This document shows, in pieces, positions 39,561-45,762 of a DNA stretch of 45,762 nt (its first letter is position 1; the number at the start of each line of letters is the position of its first letter). The DNA is from Coemansia sp. RSA 1804 (taxonomy: Eukaryota > Kickxellomycota > Kickxellomycetes > Kickxellales > Kickxellaceae), in assembly GCA_027578815.1 (NCBI GenBank), contig JANBTH010000046.1, positions 1 to 45,762 of the forward strand, in the 5' to 3' direction. Both the position numbers and the translations under genes were made by a program. A model generated the notes under the pieces. The model was not told where the DNA came from. It worked only from the letters and a program-made list of their open reading frames with translations, and did no database searches.

Positions 39561-40312
39561 GAGGCGTGCATAAACGAGCTCAGAAGGATCTGCTTGCCCG
39601 AGCAGCTGAAGCGCAGCACTCGACCCGCCATGGATTGAACATGAAAATTAAGAGCAGACTAGAGGAAAAGGCTCGCATCTACGACATGCTGAGTACCACC
39701 GGCAGAACGAAAGATGGGGATTCCTCGGGTCCTACCCAGTTAGACGACACATATATCACAAAGATTCTTGGAGAAAGCCCCGTGGACTTTGCACACAAGC
39801 AAGTCGAGTGGCAGCGAAGCAAGAAGCACAAACGGCACTCTGATTCCGAGACAAGCTCCTCCTCTTTCTCTACAAGCAATGGCAGTGACAGTGACAGTGA
39901 CAGCGCCCACGACGATAGTGACTCTAGTCTTGTTGAGATTGTAGACGAGTTTGGACGGTCTCGCATGGTCCATTATAGCAAGAGAAAGAAATACGCCCGA
40001 GAGAGCTACCGGTCTATCTCTGATGATGATAGCACTACATCTCTTTCTAGTAGCGATGACTACCGGGCTCACGAAGGGCATGAGCCTTCGAGTTCTAGAT
40101 ATCGAGGTACCAGCTACTACAAATTGTCCTCCGACAGTGCTAAACGCAGTGAGCAGCTTGGCATGCTTCGCAGACTACATGAAGATACAACGGAGGCTCG
40201 CGACTCTGCCGTTGGCGATGTTGTGGAAAGGCAGCAAAGCTTACTTGCAAAACGAAGAGAGGATATTTTGACTTCACGAATCAAGTTTTACAAGTCAGAA
40301 AACAAAGATTAG
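39377..40312 (+). CDS. CCDC174-like nuclear protein
   Basis: Homologue of CCDC174, a spliceosome/exon-junction-linked nuclear protein in animals. It has 311 residues in one exon, shorter than the human protein and apparently lacking its C-terminal third. Conserved blocks are LNLKAEIERA near the N-terminus, SRLEEKARIYDMLS, the central EIVDEFGRSRM (compare the family's D.LGRSR), and the C-terminal EQLGMLRRLHEDTTEAR with KRREDILTSRIK. An 11-Asn run is encoded by an AAC triplet repeat at about 39527-39560. Ser/Asp-rich tracts separate the blocks. The order of the blocks makes the call reasonable; overall identity is low. Confidence 0.75.
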
Positions 40313-40693
40313 ACAGACTCACGTGATTGACCCACATAACTGTGGATGGAATTTAAATGAATATTTGCCAGGCCTTTTGCTGCTGCGTTGAGCATTTGAA
40401 ATTGGATGCCGTTTGCTCCTCTGTTTTTTTCTTACTAGTGTATTATCTCTGGTTCTTGCTTGCTCAATACCTGTTGCACTTACCTTTTTTTAAATACAGA
40501 CCACCAATATACGTGTGCCCTTTTCATGTACGTACAAGGTTGCTGCAAAATGGTTTATGGTTTAGGCTCACAAAACAGATGAGCATATGGACAAATTTAC
40601 CGTGAGAAGTGTGGTGTTTTGATTTGGTTTTCCTGATTTTTCTTTTACTGAATGAAACAGGCTATTTATTTTTTCTGTGGATGGAAATGTAGT
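40313..40693. other. TAF4 upstream region
   Basis: About 380 T-rich bases without a supported gene; presumably the TAF4 promoter and leader. An AATGTAG just ahead of the preferred TAF4 start could be a splice acceptor. Confidence 0.4.
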
Positions 40694-43600
40694 ATGGCCG
40701 AGGAAAAACCCAGTCCATCTGACACGGGTTTCTCTGGAACAACGTCGAACACAGACTCATCCTTTCTTTCGTTTCTGAGCAGCATGAATGGAACCACCGC
40801 AGCCAGTACAGACGCACCCGCACCCTCTCTCAATAACACTTTGAGCTTTTCGTCAATGCTGCCAACAAGTGGATCAATAGCCAGTACGAATAGTAGCAGC
40901 AACATGATGCCACCAGCATCCACTGCGCTTCCAATTGGCGCGGACATTGATCAGTTAATGAGATCGCTAAGCGACTCGGTTGACACATCCCACGTGTCCA
41001 ATGAAGACATTGACAAGCTCCTTGGAAGCATCAATGTTAACTTTCCGTCGGATATGGTAATTCCAGGCTCATCAGCGAGCAACGGTGTCGATAATGACCC
41101 ACTAGCGTCGCTTAGTCGAGATCTTGGCATTGATTTAAGCACATCTGTTTCTCTGCCTCGTACAAAGGCAGTCATTAGTGACAACTCATCGATGGGAGGT
41201 TCTGGGGGTCTGACAGCATCTACAAGCTCTGCATTCACCACAGCAGCCACCTCTCAATCTACAACGTCATCAGCAACTCCTGGTCACCAACAACCCTTCA
41301 TGTCCCGACAAGATGCCAACGCATTCCATGCAGACCCGATTGTAAGAACTCAAGCACATTCAGGGCTTCATATGTCATCTATGCCTGTGTCGCCTGCTCT
41401 TACAGGGATTAGCGGAGACAATCATGTGCAAAGACCAGGTTTGAATCCACAGCTCCAACAAGGCATACACTACCGGCCCTCACCGCCGCGATCACAACAA
41501 CACAGTGTGAATATGCAGCAAAGAGCGCTTGCGACATCACAATCGCCTAGCCAAGTCGGCTCCAAACAGGCAGCGACCCCGCGCGCATCTCCAGGAATGA
41601 ATACAGGCGCGTTAGGAACGGCATCAGTTGCAAGCCAAAGCCCTCAACACCCACATACTCCCATGCAAATGAACCGCTTGGGCTCAAGACAGCGTTCGTC
41701 TTTTTCGGAAGCAGCCGCTAGTCCTGGACTATCAGGGGCCCAATCCTTGAATTCAGGCCCTGGCTCCGAGTCCCCCAGTTTACAAGTCAGACCACCGCGT
41801 CAGGTTTCAGCCTCGCAAGGCCACAGTGGCCAAAACCAACAGGGAATGCGTGGGCAGCAGCAGGCAGGAATGTCCGCTGGGACACATATGAGGCCTCAAC
41901 AGAGACCACAAGTATCTTTCGGACCCGCGACTGGTGCAAGTTCTGTTGATCCGTCGCGGTGGCTGGTTGAAACTATGAGCAAACTGCCCAGCGACCAGCA
42001 GGAGCGGCTAGCAGGGCTTTTTCGTGGTCTGCAGTCAAAAACAATTGACTTTCCAACATTTATGCGTGATGCAAAGGTAATAATGGGCACAAAATTCCAA
42101 GACTTGCTGGTCTTGATGCATAACCAGGGAATGCGGCCTGCCAACATGGCCATTGGACCACAGCAGCAGCAAAATCAGCAAGCATCCAGTCCAATGGCGC
42201 GTCCGAACAACCCCTTTTCGGGCTTGAATGTGCGTCCTGGGATACCACACATGTCATCAGCATCTCTTCAGATGCCGACATCCCAAGGGATCCAGCGCAA
42301 TTCCATGCAAGGCAACCCGCTTGTTGGCCAAGGTTCTGTTCCTGACCAGCAAATACTAGACAGCAGTAGAAATAACATGGCGCTGATGCGCCAACTCCTT
42401 GCATCGCAGCAAGCACATGGTGCTTCTACCGGGGGTTCTGGGAATACATCTGTGTCCAAGGACACACTGTCCGCCTCTTTACCAGCATCAGCGTATCAGA
42501 ATAGTCAATCGGCAATGATGGCAGCCGCAGCAGGCTCAAGTAGCCAAGATGCCTCGGTTGGCAACATGGGCAGCTTTCCAGCAGCCAGCATGGGCGGCGT
42601 CACTCCAGAGACCCTCATTGCCCGCTGGCGTCAGATAATACTAAATCCAGTAATCCCCGTAGAGCAGCTTGCACGGCTCAGTATGCAGCTCAGTTCTTTT
42701 GGAAATCTTCTTGCATCGTCTACCGGCCCTATGGCACATATGTCCGAGGAGGCAAGGAACCAGCAGTTTGTGCAAATCACAAAACTGCAGGCGCTTATTG
42801 CCCAGCGCCAATTTGCACGAGGCTCACAAGCACAGAAATCCGCTAGTTCACAGCCAGAATCACGTCCTGAAAGTCCAAAACCTGAGAAGAACAAGGAGGC
42901 AAAGAAGAAAGTTGGCGCAAAGGCAACCAAGGAAGGCGGCATGCCAGCCAGGCCAAAAAAGCGTGCTTCCGAGTCTCGACGGTCCGGATCTCCTGCCCCA
43001 AGACCGCTATCCAAAAAGCAGAAAACGGGAGCAAGCACGCAGTCAGAGGCTGATATGGAGGCGCTGACAACACAATTGGCGCTTGCTGGACCATCATTGT
43101 CGCTGGATAACATTTCATCCATCAGTGCAGTAAGAGGCGGGCCTGGTGCCAGCGGAAATGCCGCTTTGGTTGCTGGGTTGACTGCTCTGCAAGCAGATGA
43201 AAAAGGCACGCCCGCCTCGTACGTGGATGCCGACAGCGGCGACGACAATGACAGCAATGTCGACTATGAAGACGAAGATGACACGCCTATCAGCACATCT
43301 TTGATTCGCGGCGGGATAAGCAGGACGGAGTCTCTTGGCACCGGAACCTACAACTCTGACGCAGAACAAGACGGAAATGCTAGAGGAAAAGATGGGTACA
43401 AGGCCAAGGGCAGGGAAAGAGAGGTAGATTCAGATAGAGCAAGGGCGGGCGACAAGCTAAGAGATAAGGAAAAGGCTGCCTTGAAAGATACACAACGCAA
43501 ATACAAGGAGAAGCGCGAAAAGGACCGCGGTGGAGCAGGCGGGGGCGGAGATGTGTTTTCTATTGACGATGTAATTGGGTATACTGGAGTTGACCTACGA

Positions 43601-45046
43601 GAAGAGTCGGAAATCATCCTTGGCAGCAGCGTGCACGACCAGCAAGACGCTTACAAGATCAGAGGCGCTGAGTCTGGTTATACAAGGAACGCATCTCCCT
43701 TGACCCGTGTCATTGACGGCGTGGAGGTTTCTCGCACCCGTTCGCGTGAGACAAGCTTTGCAAACAGCAGTTTGCTAGAAGTGCTCGTATCGCGCTCATG
43801 CAAGCGTCTGGGGATTCGAGCGGTTTCAGCAGATGTCGTTCCGTATCTGTCGTTGGCATTGCAAGAGCGGCTCCGCTCATTTATGGAGATAGTGTCAGCA
43901 GCCGCATACCACCGCACAAAAACTCAAACATTACCGCCGCCGCCGCTCGATCCAAGCATCCGACTGCCGCTTTATAAGATTACGCCGCACTTGGATGTTA
44001 AGAAGCAGCTGCTCGTTCTTGAGCGTATAGACAAGATGAAAGAGCAAAACAGACAGAAGCAGCTCAAAGAACGCGAGCAATCTAACACTATGGACCCTCA
44101 ACAACAAGCGGACGGCGAGATCGATGGGAAGCAAGGCAGCGGCTCCGACGAGCGCAGAAAACTGGTGGGTTCTAGCGCTGGCCAGGGCAAACCAGAGAGT
44201 GCTCTGGGGGCCTCGGCTAGCTCTGCGGCTGCAGAAACAGCGTCTACGGCTGACAATAACGGCATCGATCAACAGCAGTCGCGACAGACAGCTAGCATAG
44301 ACGCTAACGATGCGTCAAAAGCGGCTGCCGGTGCAAAGCGCAGTCGTAAAAGAGAAGATAGCGCGACGGAATCACCAGCCTATACCAGCAAAAACATGCC
44401 TGACGATATACGCAACAAGATTAGCAACCAGACGGCATTACGTGCTGCTGGCGGCGTTCGCAAGTCGTGGATGAACGCAAGTTCGGCAAACTGGCTTGGA
44501 GGCGCATCTGCTGGCAAGCCAAGCGCTCGTCCTGCTGCCGGCTCTCGGATTGCGCCCCAGCACCCCGCCGATACTGCCGATTCGCCGGGTAGCGCAACGC
44601 CCCAAGCGGACGATTCCTTACGCTCTGGCGGCGGACTGCCTCTTCCTAATTCGGGGTCGCAGATGGCGAGGCGCACAGCCAGCATCAGTAGTGCCTCTGG
44701 CAGCGTAAACAACATTTCTTCGTTTGTCGATGTCAGTGGCAGCACGCGTTCGTCGCTTGGGCACAGGCGCAACCGCTCCAGTGCTAGCAATGCAAGCGAC
44801 TTTGATAGCGTTGCCGTTGTTTCGCCTGCACCAGAGGGCGCTCAGACGCCACTGGCTCAGCCAGCCTTGCTTCGGCCGCCATTTGGGCTTTTGCCACACC
44901 GCTCAACTACTCTTGCTGCTCCGCTACTGGTTACAGTGCGCGACTGCTTATTCTCGCTCGAGCGTGAGCGACTTGGCAGCGCACGGGCAGGTCGAGGCAG
45001 CGGTGATCGCGTGCTGATCCAGGCGTATACCAAATACCTTAATTGA
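40694..45046 (+). CDS. TAF4: TFIID subunit 4 (TAF4)
   Basis: TFIID subunit that pairs with TAF12 through a histone-fold-like region. I choose the second in-frame ATG (40694, protein begins MAEEKPSPSD), giving 1450 residues. The frame also starts at 40652 with 14 residues of unlikely composition. The first ~420 residues are Ser/Gln/Pro-rich. A helical TAFH/NHR1-like stretch lies at about 421-460 (WLVETMSKLPSDQQERLAGL). A Lys-rich and acidic linker follows. The C-terminal TAF4 domain starts near 955 (IDDVIGYTGVDLREESEIIL) and includes LLEVLVSRSCKRLGIRAVS, YLSLALQERLRSFMEIVSAA and KKQLLVLERIDKMKEQNRQK. A long Ala/Ser insert splits this domain from the terminal LLVTVRDCLFSLERE..IQAYTKYLN. The split by a ~260-residue insert is unusual. 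Confidence 0.93.
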   Translation: MAEEKPSPSDTGFSGTTSNTDSSFLSFLSSMNGTTAASTDAPAPSLNNTLSFSSMLPTSGSIASTNSSSNMMPPASTALPIGADIDQLMRSLSDSVDTSHVSNEDIDKLLGSINVNFPSDMVIPGSSASNGVDNDPLASLSRDLGIDLSTSVSLPRTKAVISDNSSMGGSGGLTASTSSAFTTAATSQSTTSSATPGHQQPFMSRQDANAFHADPIVRTQAHSGLHMSSMPVSPALTGISGDNHVQRPGLNPQLQQGIHYRPSPPRSQQHSVNMQQRALATSQSPSQVGSKQAATPRASPGMNTGALGTASVASQSPQHPHTPMQMNRLGSRQRSSFSEAAASPGLSGAQSLNSGPGSESPSLQVRPPRQVSASQGHSGQNQQGMRGQQQAGMSAGTHMRPQQRPQVSFGPATGASSVDPSRWLVETMSKLPSDQQERLAGLFRGLQSKTIDFPTFMRDAKVIMGTKFQDLLVLMHNQGMRPANMAIGPQQQQNQQASSPMARPNNPFSGLNVRPGIPHMSSASLQMPTSQGIQRNSMQGNPLVGQGSVPDQQILDSSRNNMALMRQLLASQQAHGASTGGSGNTSVSKDTLSASLPASAYQNSQSAMMAAAAGSSSQDASVGNMGSFPAASMGGVTPETLIARWRQIILNPVIPVEQLARLSMQLSSFGNLLASSTGPMAHMSEEARNQQFVQITKLQALIAQRQFARGSQAQKSASSQPESRPESPKPEKNKEAKKKVGAKATKEGGMPARPKKRASESRRSGSPAPRPLSKKQKTGASTQSEADMEALTTQLALAGPSLSLDNISSISAVRGGPGASGNAALVAGLTALQADEKGTPASYVDADSGDDNDSNVDYEDEDDTPISTSLIRGGISRTESLGTGTYNSDAEQDGNARGKDGYKAKGREREVDSDRARAGDKLRDKEKAALKDTQRKYKEKREKDRGGAGGGGDVFSIDDVIGYTGVDLREESEIILGSSVHDQQDAYKIRGAESGYTRNASPLTRVIDGVEVSRTRSRETSFANSSLLEVLVSRSCKRLGIRAVSADVVPYLSLALQERLRSFMEIVSAAAYHRTKTQTLPPPPLDPSIRLPLYKITPHLDVKKQLLVLERIDKMKEQNRQKQLKEREQSNTMDPQQQADGEIDGKQGSGSDERRKLVGSSAGQGKPESALGASASSAAAETASTADNNGIDQQQSRQTASIDANDASKAAAGAKRSRKREDSATESPAYTSKNMPDDIRNKISNQTALRAAGGVRKSWMNASSANWLGGASAGKPSARPAAGSRIAPQHPADTADSPGSATPQADDSLRSGGGLPLPNSGSQMARRTASISSASGSVNNISSFVDVSGSTRSSLGHRRNRSSASNASDFDSVAVVSPAPEGAQTPLAQPALLRPPFGLLPHRSTTLAAPLLVTVRDCLFSLERERLGSARAGRGSGDRVLIQAYTKYLN

Positions 45047-45237
45047 TGTTGGCTTTAATTAACCGTGTGTGGTCTTTTGCCCCACCACTGACTGGATCAA
45101 TCTCTCTCTTTTTTTCTTTCGTTCGAGGACCTCAAGTTTGTTTTTGAAAAATATGTTACCCATTTTATGTACTTTTTTATGGTTATCAGATACTTTCTAC
45201 TAGTTGAAATTCTAAAGCAAGCTGCAACCCTGACAAC
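45047..45237. other. Short intergenic spacer, TAF4 to YEATS2-like gene
   Basis: 191 AT-rich bases between tandem genes; nothing recognisable. Confidence 0.5.
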
Positions 45238-45762
45238 ATGGAGTCTCGAAATCACGCAGAGGCACCACACGAAGGAGCGTGTGAGAGGCATCAGAAACTT
45301 AATGTGGACAGCGACGAAGCCCGGAAACGCATGGAGCATATTCTGCGCGAGCAAATTGACCTGGAGCTATTCCTAAAACAAAAGGAAATCAGCACAATAT
45401 CGAGTAATTTGCGCCACAGCGAAGCCTTACTAGAGGTCCTTGAAACAGCTATTCGGTCAATACAGCTCACAAACGCGTCTCCGGAGGACATGGCTGATGG
45501 CTACTTGTCATATTTACACCGTGCCGTCGACCCGCCTGGATACCAGTATTCAGCACGGGGACTCTCAGGAGCTTTGAGAGAGCGGCCACGCCGGACAGCA
45601 GCAATGGCAGCAGCCTCATCGTTGTCGGCCAAATACTCGGCCGAGTCTGTGGGGACATTGTATGCTCAGAATAGTGTAGGTGAGGTTGTGCATGTAATAT
45701 GTCCAGTATGTCAGCGCGACCAGTTTGCAAGCCTTCAAGGTTTCCTTGTCCATTGCAGGGCT
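45238..45762 (+). CDS. N-terminal part of a YEATS2/AHC1-like protein (cut by window end)
   Basis: From the ATG at 45238 the frame is open to the last base, 175 codons. An amphipathic block near residues 30-75 (MEHILREQIDLELFLKQKEI) resembles the helical stretch before the zinc finger and YEATS domain in fungal YEATS2-like proteins. Near the edge is VICPVCQRDQFASLQGFLVHC, a CxxC plus HC pattern like the AHC1/YEATS2-associated zinc finger (CPxCxRxxFxSLQGFLxHC). AHC1 belongs to the yeast ADA acetyltransferase complex and YEATS2 to the related animal ATAC complex, both histone acetyltransferases. The YEATS domain itself would lie beyond the window, so the call rests on the finger and helix only. 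Confidence 0.55.
   Translation, partial: MESRNHAEAPHEGACERHQKLNVDSDEARKRMEHILREQIDLELFLKQKEISTISSNLRHSEALLEVLETAIRSIQLTNASPEDMADGYLSYLHRAVDPPGYQYSARGLSGALRERPRRTAAMAAASSLSAKYSAESVGTLYAQNSVGEVVHVICPVCQRDQFASLQGFLVHCRA

Noticed and set aside
1..45762. tRNA, rRNA, snoRNA, transposon and CRISPR signals
   Set aside because: I looked for tRNA B-box words, C/D and H/ACA box pairs, transposase motifs and regular spaced repeats. Only isolated partial words were found, so none is reported.

Overview
The window is fungal nuclear chromosomal DNA. Genes lie on both strands and are mostly single-exon. Where introns occur they have GTAAGT-type donors, TACTAAC or CTAAY branch points and TAG acceptors. No operons, plasmid or phage genes, transposon ORFs, tRNAs, rRNAs or CRISPR arrays were seen. 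Several families are kept in animals and early-diverging fungi but are rare or absent in most Dikarya: a DH-PH-FYVE RhoGEF, a BRD7/BRD9-like bromodomain protein, a CLPTM1-family protein, a CCDC174 homologue, NAD-dependent L-lactate dehydrogenase and a YEATS2/AHC1-like protein. With the very divergent beta-tubulin, this points to a non-Dikarya fungus, perhaps Zoopagomycota/Kickxellomycotina. The lineage is an inference.

Layout, left to right. 0-10 kb: RPL30 (+, three exons), a DH-PH-FYVE RhoGEF (+, two exons), and convergently a bromodomain protein (-), for which I propose a 49-nt first exon. 10-20 kb: beta-tubulin (-, two exons), exocyst subunit SEC10 (-, proposed 60-nt first exon), and divergently mitochondrial leucyl-tRNA synthetase (+). 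19.6-23 kb: a CLPTM1-family membrane protein (-) and L-lactate dehydrogenase (-). 23-27 kb: two long non-coding stretches around an unrecognised coiled-coil protein (-). 27-31 kb: SUMO (+, two exons), arginyl-tRNA synthetase (-) and a histidine-phosphatase/phosphoglycerate-mutase family protein (+). 31-38.6 kb: a septin (+, three coding exons and a probable ~1.1 kb leader intron), FYV7-like rRNA processing protein (+), a leucine-rich-repeat protein (-) and NSA2 (-). 39-45.8 kb: CCDC174-like (+), TFIID subunit TAF4 (+), and the N-terminal part of a YEATS2/AHC1-like protein (+) cut by the window edge.

There is no evidence of a single gene cluster. Loose themes are ribosome biogenesis and translation (RPL30, NSA2, FYV7, two aminoacyl-tRNA synthetases), transcription and chromatin (bromodomain protein, TAF4, YEATS2-like), and cytoskeleton and polarity (RhoGEF, tubulin, SEC10, septin). 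I did not find a convincing new multigene system. The most interesting signals are inside single genes: methionine at the beta-tubulin position equivalent to Glu198, a second FYVE-like finger on the RhoGEF, an AUG-less presequence-like extension behind a splice acceptor on arginyl-tRNA synthetase, a possible dual start in lactate dehydrogenase, and a hairpin in RPL30 intron 1.

Splice sites were placed by eye from consensus and protein continuity. Family names rest on recognised motifs, without database searches.
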